A DNA stretch of 5,870 nucleotides from Desulfobacterales bacterium (GTDB taxonomy: Bacteria; Desulfobacterota; Desulfobacteria; Desulfobacterales; JAUWMJ01): the NCBI GenBank assembly GCA_030613225.1, contig JAUWMJ010000222.1:1-5870 (forward strand), in the 5' to 3' direction. Below, piece by piece: positions 1 to 4,885 of this stretch. The notes under the pieces were generated by a model, which saw only the letters and a program-made list of their open reading frames with translations, was not told the origin of the DNA and made no database searches. The number at the start of each line of letters is the position of its first letter. Positions within the stretch are counted from its first letter, which is position 1. The position numbers and the translations under genes were made by a program.

Positions 1-154
1 CGGGATTCAGTGCCGGCAGCATCTCCAGTGCTTCCTTGCCGTTTCCGGCCTCCCCAACTACCTGAATACTTTCCTGGTCAGTAAAAATATTTGAAATAGC
101 CCTGCGAATTAATTTTGAGTCATCAACTATTAAAAGCTTATGCGGGTTATTCAT
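1..154 (-). CDS. Response regulator receiver domain, N-terminus (partial, CheB/CheY type)
   Basis: Only the first 51 codons lie in the window; the gene continues past base 1. The peptide begins MNNPHKLLIVDDSKLIRRAI and shows the receiver-domain signature: a hydrophobic first strand (LLIV, residues 7-10), the acidic pair D11-D12 that helps hold Mg2+, then helix 1 (residues 14-24) and the strand and turn VVGEAGNGKEALEML (32-46). The phospho-accepting Asp would fall a few residues beyond the edge. A receiver accepts phosphate from a histidine kinase and switches an output domain. The VVGEAGNG wording is common in CheB methylesterases, but also occurs in CheY and NarL-type regulators, and the output domain is not visible. 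The start is supported by an AAGGGAAG purine tract at 163-170, about 8-10 bases upstream of the ATG. Receiver identity is well supported; the subfamily is inference. Confidence 0.85.
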   Translation of the reverse strand, partial: MNNPHKLLIVDDSKLIRRAISNIFTDQESIQVVGEAGNGKEALEMLPALNP

Positions 155-186
155 GAAGTCATCTTCCCTTGGACGATTTTGCCTAA

Positions 187-215
187 TCTATATTTTAATA
201 AGTGCATATCGTCTA
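187..215 (-). promoter_or_regulatory. Possible sigma70 promoter of the receiver gene
   Basis: Reading the minus strand, TAGACG (210-215, four of six matches to TTGACA) is followed after exactly 17 bases by TATAGA (187-192, four of six matches to TATAAT). It lies about 33 bases upstream of the receiver start codon, a sensible leader length. Both boxes are imperfect and the region is AT-rich, so a chance match is quite possible. Confidence 0.25.
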
Positions 216-302
216 ATTAGCGTCTGAACGAAAAGTCCGAGTTTTAAATAAAATGAAAACCACAATATCTGAAAATAATAACCAAAAAAAGCACAAAGGC
301 AG

Positions 303-351
303 ATTCCTGACTTCTGAATTCCGACTTCCGCCTCCTGTATTCTGAATTCTT
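303..351. repeat. Degenerate heptanucleotide tandem array (7 units)
   Basis: Cut into sevens from 303, the units are ATTCCTG, ACTTCTG, AATTCCG, ACTTCCG, CCTCCTG, TATTCTG and AATTCTT. The consensus is about NNTTCYG, and six of seven units end in G. The decamer TTCTGAATTC occurs twice (312-321 and 340-349), exactly 28 bases or four units apart. The array is not coding on either strand in any convincing way; it creates a short spurious frame on the minus strand. Similar 7-bp arrays with a GAATTCAG-like core occur between genes in some Desulfobacterota, from memory. Function is unknown. Confidence 0.6.
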
Positions 352-537
352 AAATACTCTTCTTTAGCCTGTTTTTTTAAAATGTCGGTTTTTAATGATA
401 AAAAAAGTTTTCTTTCAGACACCATACTACAAGAAGTGTGCCGAAAATCTTGACGGTTTCGTATTTATTTTTTATTCTAATGTTACAGTATGTTAGAAAA
501 TTTGTGGGCGAAACGAGAAGATAAATAGAGAAGGGAT
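352..537. other. Intergenic stretch with nothing recognised
   Basis: This is AT-rich sequence between the heptad array and the operator cluster. I see no frame with coding character, no tRNA cloverleaf and no strong promoter. A weak CGAAA/TTTCG stem near 445-460 followed by a T-rich run is too short to call a terminator. Confidence 0.4.
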
Positions 538-589
538 CAGTCCATAATAATTGGACTGAGTCCAATTAAATTACACTCAGTCCATTATT
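538..589. promoter_or_regulatory. Cluster of palindromic operator-like half-sites (CAGTCCA/TGGACTG)
   Basis: Four copies of one half-site lie within 52 bases in alternating orientation: CAGTCCA (538-544), TGGACTG (552-558), GAGTCCAA (558-565) and CTCAGTCCA (576-584). The central pair forms a perfect palindrome of 21 bases (548-568) with 10-base arms TAATTGGACT around a single G at 558. An outer pairing of 546-561 with 575-589 is perfect except for one inserted base. A short odd-centred palindrome with extra flanking half-sites is the usual form of a binding site for dimeric helix-turn-helix repressors such as TetR or Rrf2 families. I cannot name the regulator. No gene starts next to it inside the window. 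The palindromes could also simply be a mobile-repeat relic. Confidence 0.5.
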
Positions 590-596
590 TTAAGAC

Positions 597-660
597 ATTG
601 ACGATTGAATATTTATGGATATCGCTGCACATATCCATTGAATATTGACGATTGAATATT
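597..660. repeat. Pair of 17-bp direct repeats, period 47
   Basis: ATTGACGATTGAATATT occurs at 597-613 and again at 644-660 without a mismatch. The similarity carries on loosely downstream, where CGCTGCAC (623-630) and CACTGCAC are found at a comparable distance from each copy. The second copy overlaps the left arm of the inverted repeat described at 637-945. The phased spacing suggests a decayed intergenic repeat family and not a coding feature. Confidence 0.6.
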
Positions 661-945
661 CGTTGAATCACTGCACTCTATCTCTTAATATAATAGGTAG
701 AATTCCTTATCGGACAAAACGAACTTCAGCAATTGCAGTTAAAGGGGCTGTTGCTGCCAGAGGTACAAGCCTGAAAAGAAAAAATATTTATCACGAAAAA
801 AATAAAATCGTAATTTCGTGCTTTTCCTATTTCGTGTTTTCGTGATTGGTTTTATTTTTTACCATAATATTTATCATTTGTGTCGACTGGCTTTGATTTT
901 GCATGTTATTTTGTAAAGTGGTACCACAAATCGTCAATATTCAAT
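637..945. repeat. MITE-like segment bounded by a perfect 17-bp inverted repeat
   Basis: ATTGAATATTGACGATT at 637-653 is repeated as its exact reverse complement at 929-945, enclosing about 275 bases with no convincing gene. The arrangement, about 309 bases in total, resembles a non-autonomous miniature element. However, I see no obvious target-site duplication next to the arms, and one arm overlaps another repeat copy. The interior encodes only short frames of no recognisable family on the plus strand (645-845) and contains a smaller hairpin array at 790-846. Scattered members of one intergenic repeat family in opposite orientation would explain the same picture. Confidence 0.4.
790..846. repeat. 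TTTCGTG repeats with a 10-bp inverted repeat
   Basis: TTTCGTG occurs at 814-820, 830-836 and 838-844, the last two spaced 8 bases apart. ATCACGAAAA at 790-799 is the exact reverse complement of TTTTCGTGAT at 837-846, so transcript from either strand could fold back across a 37-base interior. A T-rich stretch follows on the plus strand, which gives a faint terminator look, but no upstream gene on that strand needs one. Probably another intergenic repeat family. Confidence 0.45.
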
Positions 946-953
946 TTGATTCC

Positions 954-990
954 GGCTTGTCCTGGTTAGGTATTAACCACTGCAAAAGCC
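954..990 (-). other. Two-tier stem-loop at the 3' end of the VWA gene
   Basis: On the minus strand the transcript would fold through an outer GGCTT/AAGCC stem (986-990 with 954-958) and an inner TGGTTA/TAACCA stem (974-979 with 963-968) around a 5-base loop. It begins at the last base of the stop codon. No T-tract follows on the minus strand, so it is not a standard intrinsic terminator; it could protect the mRNA 3' end or be chance. Confidence 0.3.
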
Positions 991-2732
991 TACTGTCTAA
1001 AATCCAATGTTTGCCTATCACCGCCCTTTATCTTCAGCGTCTTTTCTCTCCCAACGCAGTGTACTGTGTATTCTCCCACAGGCACAATCGCTTTGGTAAT
1101 CCTTGAATCACCACTCACAATTTCTTTACCAGCATTATCTTTTACTATAAACTTTTTAAAATCCCGGTCAGCTTCAACCCAGAGCGTACCAAAACATTTA
1201 ATTTTGATACCGGTCTTACTCCCGCTTTTAATGGAAACCGGTGTTTTGCAGGTTTTGCCTGATATGGTGACAACAACATCATAGTCCCCTTGCGGCACAT
1301 CAAGGGTTGAGATATTTGCATCGCCTTGAGTGATTTGCTTACCATTTTTATCGACAACCCGATATTTTACAAAATCAGCCGCCGCCCTGACAAAAAGTGT
1401 GCCGGCTCCTTTAAGTTTGAGAGTGGTCTGTTTCATCCCCGTAATGACCACAGGTTCCTTGAATTCAATGCCTGCGAATTTTGCTGTTACCGTATAATTT
1501 CCTTTTGCCAGAATAAGTGTTGAAATCCTTGTGTCCCCCTCTGTCACCTTGTTCCCCTGCTCATCAAAAACATGGTACCGGATAAAATCCTTAGCCGCTT
1601 CAACAAACAGGGTACCAAAACAGTCAAGGGCAGTATCAGTATGTTTACCGCTTTGAATGACAACAGAACTGGTGCAGGTTTTTCCGGAAACAGTGGTTCT
1701 GACCGTATACTCCCCTTCAACCAGGTCCAATTTGGATATTCGCGTATCTCCGACTGCCGTCACGTTTCCGGCTTTATCGACAACTTCGTATTTAATAAAA
1801 TCCCTGACAGCTCCCACATAGAGAGTTCCCGTACCTCCCAGAAAAATCGTTGTGGTCTCTTTATCCTTAACAACTCCGGAAGTACTTAGGGTTTTTCCTG
1901 CCAACACAGCTTTTACCGTGTATTCTCCAACCGGAAGAGGAATACTGCTTATCCTTGTATCCCCTTCTGCAACCGGTTTGCCATCTTTGTCATAAACTGT
2001 GTATTTGATAAAATCTCTTACCGCATCTACAAAAAGTGTACCTGTTCGGCCCAGAGAGATAACGGCTTTTTCCACTACGGGCCTGGTGATGGTGCCCACT
2101 GCAAGCTTCAGCTGGTTGGCGTTTTTGGCGGTAAAATATTTGCCGTTACCGGCATCAGCAATACACTGAAGCTGTTTGTTCTCTTTTTCTGAAACATCAA
2201 AACCAATCACATGCATAATAAAATCAACACCCGATGCTTTTAAAAGCCGTGTTGTTTCGCAGGGATCTTCCTTGCATGTTTCCAGCCCGTCACTCACCAG
2301 GATGACGGTCACCTGATTTTTTATTCCTTTAAGGTTATTGATTGTTAATCTAATGGAGAGGCTGATCGGGGTCATCCCTTTTGGATTAAGACCATTAATT
2401 TTTTCAAGCAGCTTGGTTTTATTCAAAGCACTCAAGGGGATTAACTGTTCAACATCACTGCAGTCCCCTTTTTTTCGATGCCCATATGCAACAAACCCCA
2501 CATTCATATTTTCCGGAAGATTCTTCACAATTCCTGCAAGTGCATCTTTTGCGATGGCAATCTTAGGCTTGCCGTCAATTTGCCCCCACATACTTCCCGA
2601 TGCATCCAGGATAATGATCATTGATGCATTGCTCCCTGAATCTACTGCAAAAGATATTGGAACACATAAAAATCCCAATACAAATAATATGGCCAGCAAA
2701 TAAGCTATGTTCTTTTTTCTATTAATCATCAT
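990..2732 (-). CDS. Secreted VWA-domain protein with five 71-residue beta-rich repeats
   Basis: This is a 580-residue protein. Residues 1-29 form a signal peptide: a KK-containing N-region, a hydrophobic core near 9-24 and a likely cut after SFA (27-29). C23 lacks a lipobox context, so a lipoprotein is unlikely. Residues 36-215 are a von Willebrand factor A domain with a complete metal site: D43-x-S45-x-S47, T121 in GMTPI and D148 in SDGLETC. The sequence around C153 and C158 is the usual cysteine-bearing segment of this VWA group. From 231 to the end come five repeats starting at 231, 302, 373, 444 and 515, each with the pattern GTLxVxAxxDFxKY...GDTRIS...GEYTV. The domain probably binds protein ligands through a divalent cation in the periplasm or at the surface; the ligand is unknown. 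The start is taken at 2732 and not at 2771, because GGAG (2741-2744) sits 8 bases upstream and the signal peptide then begins cleanly. Confidence 0.93.
   Translation of the reverse strand: MMINRKKNIAYLLAILFVLGFLCVPISFAVDSGSNASMIIILDASGSMWGQIDGKPKIAIAKDALAGIVKNLPENMNVGFVAYGHRKKGDCSDVEQLIPLSALNKTKLLEKINGLNPKGMTPISLSIRLTINNLKGIKNQVTVILVSDGLETCKEDPCETTRLLKASGVDFIMHVIGFDVSEKENKQLQCIADAGNGKYFTAKNANQLKLAVGTITRPVVEKAVISLGRTGTLFVDAVRDFIKYTVYDKDGKPVAEGDTRISSIPLPVGEYTVKAVLAGKTLSTSGVVKDKETTTIFLGGTGTLYVGAVRDFIKYEVVDKAGNVTAVGDTRISKLDLVEGEYTVRTTVSGKTCTSSVVIQSGKHTDTALDCFGTLFVEAAKDFIRYHVFDEQGNKVTEGDTRISTLILAKGNYTVTAKFAGIEFKEPVVITGMKQTTLKLKGAGTLFVRAAADFVKYRVVDKNGKQITQGDANISTLDVPQGDYDVVVTISGKTCKTPVSIKSGSKTGIKIKCFGTLWVEADRDFKKFIVKDNAGKEIVSGDSRITKAIVPVGEYTVHCVGREKTLKIKGGDRQTLDFRQ
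993..2042 (-). repeat. In-frame tandem repeat, five units of 213 bp (71 codons)
   Basis: Units lie at 1830-2042, 1617-1829, 1404-1616, 1191-1403 and 993-1190; the last is five codons short at the stop. Every unit keeps exactly the same length, with no insertions. Shared positions include GTL at the unit start, DF about ten residues in, GD-(T/A/S)-(R/N)-I near 28-32 and GxYxV near 39-43. At the DNA level the units are clearly diverged, which points to old duplication under structural constraint and not recent slippage. Units 2 and 4 share an SGKTC and a second cysteine (C371 or C513) near the unit end; this alternation suggests pairwise disulfides or duplication of a two-unit block. The predicted fold is an Ig-like or carboxypeptidase-regulatory-like beta sandwich, by inference. 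Confidence 0.9.
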
Positions 2733-2740
2733 CGTTATTT

Positions 2741-2744
2741 CTCC
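2741..2744 (-). promoter_or_regulatory. Ribosome binding site that fixes the VWA gene start
   Basis: GGAG on the minus strand, 8 bases from the ATG at 2730-2732 and 11 from the next ATG at 2727-2729. The in-frame ATG at 2769-2771 has no comparable site and would place 13 polar residues before the signal peptide, so the shorter form is preferred. Confidence 0.7.
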
Positions 2745-2748
2745 ATCT

Positions 2749-2778
2749 GTTATAGTACCTGAATTTTGCAAACGTCGA
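2749..2778 (-). promoter_or_regulatory. Possible promoter of the VWA gene
   Basis: TATAAC (2749-2754, five of six matches to the -10 consensus) follows TCGACG (2773-2778, four of six matches to -35) with an 18-base spacer. The -35 candidate sits in the loop and stem edge of a small hairpin, GCAAAC-gtcga-GTTTGC (2768-2784). The start of transcription would fall just ahead of the ribosome binding site, giving a very short leader, which weakens the call. Confidence 0.3.
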
Positions 2779-2789
2779 GTTTGCCGCAG

Positions 2790-2808
2790 TCCGCTAAAGG
2801 CGGATCAG
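2790..2808. repeat. REP-like hairpin carrying the GGCGGATCAG motif
   Basis: TCCGC (2790-2794) pairs with GCGGA (2800-2804) around a 5-base loop. The decamer GGCGGATCAG at 2799-2808 recurs at 3060-3069 and, inverted, at 3106-3115. It is therefore a solo, shorter member of the family that builds the doublet at 3042-3133. It lies between the VWA promoter region and the spacer. Confidence 0.5.
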
Positions 2809-3041
2809 CCTCTGGTGGATAAAAACGGCGCTTCCTTGTGTAAACTTGGCTTCATCAATGTCTTCTCCCAGTCCGTTTCCAATGCGTTATTTCCAAACAG
2901 TTCAAACAGTTCTCCAGTTTCATATTTGGATACGGGGTTAAGCCTACTATTGCCACATACTACAGATCTCGTAAAATGCTATGAAAATAGGTCTTTTTTT
3001 GGACATTATCGGGCGTAGTGAAGCCTTTTCGGAGCATAGGT
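2805..3041. other. Spacer with a faint coding-like frame, no gene assigned
   Basis: Between the two REP-like elements there is no start codon with a ribosome binding site and no complete gene. On the minus strand a stop-to-stop frame (2978 to 2805) reads in part SKYETGELFELFGNNALE, which has a natural-looking composition, but it starts without an initiation signal and matches no family I know. It may be the tail of a decayed gene or chance. No terminator or RNA fold stands out. Confidence 0.2.
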
Positions 3042-3133
3042 TTCAGGTGTTCCGCCGGAGGCGGATCAGGTTTCAGGCTGGCTCTCGCTTTTTTACTACT
3101 GACACCTGATCCGCCGCCGGCGGAACACCTGAA
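3042..3133. repeat. Inverted REP doublet (BIME-like) downstream of the RAYT gene
   Basis: The 30-base arms 3042-3071 and 3104-3133 are reverse complements at 29 of 30 positions (the exception is A3059) and flank a 32-base middle. Each arm is itself a hairpin: TCCGCC-GGA-GGCGGA in the left and TCCGCC-GCC-GGCGGA in the right. Two small palindromes in opposite orientation joined by a spacer is the layout of bacterial interspersed mosaic elements (REPINs), which RAYT transposases are thought to mobilise. The gene for such a transposase ends 63 bases away. The GC-rich palindromes generate spurious open frames on both strands (2960-3163 and 3018-3206). A transcript could form one long hairpin and might stabilise or end messages. 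Confidence 0.75.
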
Positions 3134-3195
3134 GCTTGAGTGCAGTGTCCAATTATTATGCAATCCTGCGTCACATAAGGGCTCGCCGCGATTTT

Positions 3196-4179
3196 TTAAT
3201 GATTGATGACGAGGTCTGTACTAATACTGTTTTGTATTTTTCCTATCTGCTTTTTAATTTTTCCGTCATATTTTTTAAGCCTTGAAATTCTTCGTATTAT
3301 GCTGCTTACAGTACTGTATGCTTTGATATTAAACAGTTCACCTATGTTGTTAAGGTTTTCGCCACGTATTTGACGTAATAGATAAACTGCAATACTTCGC
3401 GGTTCATTAAAAAGCCCACGTCTTGTTATCAATAATTCATTAAACGATACACCATAATTTTCACACACTGATGAAATTATCGTATCAGATGTCGGAGCCA
3501 GACTTTTTGTTTCAGGAATCTCATAGCTTTTTTTCTTAAAATAATATTTTTCTTTTATTCCTGTTATGAAACTCTCCGGACCAAAAAATGATGGGAGTTT
3601 CTTTAAAGAAAACAGCCTGGTAATCTCTTCTGAATCATCTTCCTGCATAAATTCAATAAACGGTTTCAGTCTGCCTCGTTTTTTAGGAGTTATCATGGAA
3701 AAAATATAATCTTTGTGTAACCATTTCCACTTCTTTGCATATGACAAATAACCTTTGTAACTGCTCCATACATAATCCGGCATATCTTTAACCATACCTG
3801 CTTTTACCGGGTTCTTATGTATATATCTCACCAGTTGCAGAAGATGGCTGTCATTACAGACAAGAATCGATTTGTACCTTCCCCTGAAAAGCTGACCATC
3901 AAATCCATGTCTCCTGTTATATCTCTGGGTGTACACGCTGTTCAGATGCCTCATGCATCTTGAAATATTTCCATCGGGTGTTTGCAGCAGAATATGATAA
4001 TGATTTGTCATTAAGCAGTATGCTGCTACATTTACATTCCACATTTCAGATATTTCAATCAGAAGATCAATAAACATTAAATAATCATGTTTATCTGAAA
4101 AAATGGATTCGGACCGTCTCCCACGGTTCATTACATGATACCATGCTCCGGGATATTCTATCCTAAGTGGACGTGACAT
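3196..4179 (-). CDS. REP-associated tyrosine transposase (RAYT, HUH/Y1) with DnaA-like C-terminal HTH
   Basis: This is a 327-residue protein. Residues 1-140 are a Y1 transposase domain of the RAYT group: the opening RPLRIEYPGAWYHVMNRG (3-20), the HUH metal motif H60-Y61-H62 in MTNHYHILLQTP, the LFRGRYKSILV segment (97-107), and YIHKNPVKAG (119-128). Y119 is the probable nucleophile by position, not proven. Such enzymes cut and rejoin single-stranded REP palindromes. Residues 231-300 resemble DnaA domain IV: RSIAVYLLRQ (261-270) and NIGELF...YSTVSSIIRRI (278-298) parallel the RxIAMYLAR and DHTTV-type segments of DnaA, so this part probably adds DNA binding. RAYTs without this extension are roughly 150-220 residues. 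An in-frame TAA lies just before the ATG, so no longer form exists. No Shine-Dalgarno is visible; see the promoter entry. The gene lies between two palindrome families. Whether it is active is unknown, but the frame is intact. Confidence 0.9.
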   Translation of the reverse strand: MSRPLRIEYPGAWYHVMNRGRRSESIFSDKHDYLMFIDLLIEISEMWNVNVAAYCLMTNHYHILLQTPDGNISRCMRHLNSVYTQRYNRRHGFDGQLFRGRYKSILVCNDSHLLQLVRYIHKNPVKAGMVKDMPDYVWSSYKGYLSYAKKWKWLHKDYIFSMITPKKRGRLKPFIEFMQEDDSEEITRLFSLKKLPSFFGPESFITGIKEKYYFKKKSYEIPETKSLAPTSDTIISSVCENYGVSFNELLITRRGLFNEPRSIAVYLLRQIRGENLNNIGELFNIKAYSTVSSIIRRISRLKKYDGKIKKQIGKIQNSISTDLVINH

Positions 4180-4186
4180 ATTTTAA

Positions 4187-4215
4187 CATATAACATTCTA
4201 TTTTCCATGGGTCAA
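4187..4215 (-). promoter_or_regulatory. Likely RAYT promoter, possibly giving a leaderless mRNA
   Basis: On the minus strand TTGACC (4210-4215, five of six matches to -35) is followed after 17 bases by TATATG (4187-4192, four of six matches). Initiation 7-8 bases past the -10 would fall at or next to the A of the start codon, consistent with the missing ribosome binding site. The -35 box is inside one arm of the hairpin 4209-4230, so the transposase could repress its own gene by binding there; that is inference. Confidence 0.4.
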
Positions 4216-4230
4216 TAGTAGACTTGACCC
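4209..4230. repeat. Palindrome GGGTCAA-N8-TTGACCC upstream of RAYT
   Basis: Seven-base arms at 4209-4215 and 4224-4230 pair perfectly around an 8-base loop. GTAG, the tetranucleotide that REP transposases of E. coli recognise at the hairpin foot (from literature memory), occurs here in the loop at 4218-4221 and again at 4243-4246. This is a good candidate for the cognate terminal repeat of the adjacent transposase. Confidence 0.55.
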
Positions 4231-4268
4231 CATTTTTCTTTCGTAGACTTGACCCCATTTTTCTTTCG
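4219..4268. repeat. Perfect 25-bp tandem duplication
   Basis: Unit one is 4219-4243 and unit two 4244-4268, identical at all 25 positions. Each contains AGACTTGACCCC followed by a T-rich CATTTTTCTTTCG segment. Identity with no drift indicates a recent duplication, unlike the diverged repeats elsewhere in the window. Each unit supplies a TTGACCC arm able to pair with the single GGGTCAA at 4209-4215. Confidence 0.85.
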
Positions 4269-4420
4269 GCTGCCACAGCATGAGGAACCCAGGCAAGACA
4301 AACCTCAGTGGCAATCAGGCATAACGCAATAAGGCCGCGCAGGGGTCGCCACTTCCGCTCCCGTTTAGATGGATGTTTTTCTTGCAAAGCATTTTCATAG
4401 GAACTGCAGCCGTAGTTCAT
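4269..4420 (-). pseudogene. Possible truncated secreted-protein N-terminus (signal peptide remnant)
   Basis: An ATG at 4418-4420 with AGGG about 9 bases upstream opens a frame beginning MNYGCSSYENALQEK. A basic stretch (SKRERKWRPLRG), a hydrophobic run (LIALCLIATEVCLAW) and an A-x-A end (HAVAAE) follow, which is the shape of a signal peptide. Right after this the frame enters the 25-bp tandem repeat, and then the RAYT upstream region, ending at 4163 with no mature domain. The simplest reading is a gene decapitated by arrival of the RAYT element. An upstream GTG at 4528 in the same frame is less likely. No family is recognised, and chance resemblance cannot be excluded. The stretch from 4421 to 4590 holds nothing else I can name. 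Confidence 0.25.
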
Positions 4421-4590
4421 GTGTTTAGACCCTACTGATAGTAATAAATATTTTTCCATCGGCAACCATAAAGATTCCCATTCTTGGGCCGCTCCTTCGA
4501 TGAATGGAACGAAAAGCTCACCAGGCACGTGTTAATTCCACAGCTTTGAAAAAAGCACAAATCAGGTTAAAACAACTAAAAAAGAAAGAA

Positions 4591-4617
4591 CCAAAGAAAA
4601 GCGCTCTGGTGAAGCGC
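4591..4617 (-). terminator. Probable intrinsic terminator of the toxin-antitoxin operon
   Basis: Reading the minus strand, GCGCT (4613-4617) pairs with AGCGC (4601-4605) around a 7-base loop. A T-rich tract, TTTTCTTTGG (4591-4600) continuing T-rich after it, follows at once. It begins 11 bases past the toxin stop codon. The stem has only 5 GC-rich pairs, so it may be weak. Confidence 0.45.
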
Positions 4618-4627
4618 CAGGTTCGCT

Positions 4628-4885
4628 TTAACGATATATATCCTTCCGATGACCGACTTTCACAACCCATATCGTTAATTTATCGTCTTGAATTGAGTAC
4701 ACAATACGATATCTTCCCTGGCGCAAACGATATCGCTCCTGTCCTGTCAGCTTTTCACATCCTGCAGGTCTTGGATCCTCTGAGAGCTTCTTTATTCGCG
4801 ATAGGATTTTCCTAAGATCGGCCTTTGGAATTTTTTTCAGATCCTTATAAACTGATTCTTTAAATAAGATCTCATATTCGGCCAT
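4628..4885 (-). CDS. RelE/ParE-family toxin (type II toxin-antitoxin)
   Basis: This is an 85-residue protein, the usual size for the family. It begins MAEYEILFKESVYKDLKKIP: first strand, then a basic helix. RIKKLSEDPRPAGCEKLTG (30-48) and ERYRLRQGRYRIVYSI (50-65) are classic RelE-superfamily segments, and it ends with VVKVGHRKDIYR (74-85). Basic and aromatic residues R55, R60, R80 and Y84 sit where RelE uses Arg/Lys and Tyr to cut mRNA in the ribosomal A site. The RelE-like rather than gyrase-poisoning (ParE) role is inferred from these and is not certain. The gene overlaps the end of the antitoxin by 14 bases, implying coupled translation. GAGG (4896-4899) lies 10 bases before the ATG. No truncation is visible, so the toxin is probably functional. 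Confidence 0.9.
   Translation of the reverse strand: MAEYEILFKESVYKDLKKIPKADLRKILSRIKKLSEDPRPAGCEKLTGQERYRLRQGRYRIVYSIQDDKLTIWVVKVGHRKDIYR

Noticed and set aside
213..425. Minus-strand 70-residue frame
   Set aside because: It runs through the heptad repeat array and has no recognisable domain; the hydrophobic tail is AT-rich spacer read by chance.
440..475. Weak stem followed by a T-rich run, possible terminator
   Set aside because: The stem is five pairs with AT closure and there is no plus-strand gene upstream that needs it.
645..845. Plus-strand 66-residue frame inside the inverted repeat
   Set aside because: No ribosome binding site, its end is made of the TTTCGTG repeats, and no family is recognised.
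918..927. Perfect palindrome GTGGTACCAC
   Set aside because: Only 10 bp, no flanking half-sites and no adjacent start; expected by chance at this length scale in several kb.
597..946. CRISPR array
   Set aside because: Repeats are 17 bp, only two direct copies plus one inverted, with unequal spacing and no cas genes.
2664..2732. Lipobox around C23 of the VWA protein
   Set aside because: The residues before the cysteine are G-F-L, with Leu at -1; a lipobox needs a small residue there. An ordinary A-x-A-like cut after residue 29 fits better.
2733..2771. Longer start for the VWA protein at the upstream ATG
   Set aside because: It would add 13 polar residues before the signal peptide and has no ribosome binding site, while GGAG sits 8 bases before the ATG at 2732.
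2960..3206. Opposed frames on both strands with CSAGGGSG-like peptides
   Set aside because: Both read through the REP doublet; the same peptide on both strands is simply the inverted repeat.
4504..4815. Plus-strand lysine-rich frame beginning MERKAHQARV
   Set aside because: Most of it is antisense to the clear toxin gene, it has no ribosome binding site, and the Lys-rich part is the complement of the T-rich terminator region.
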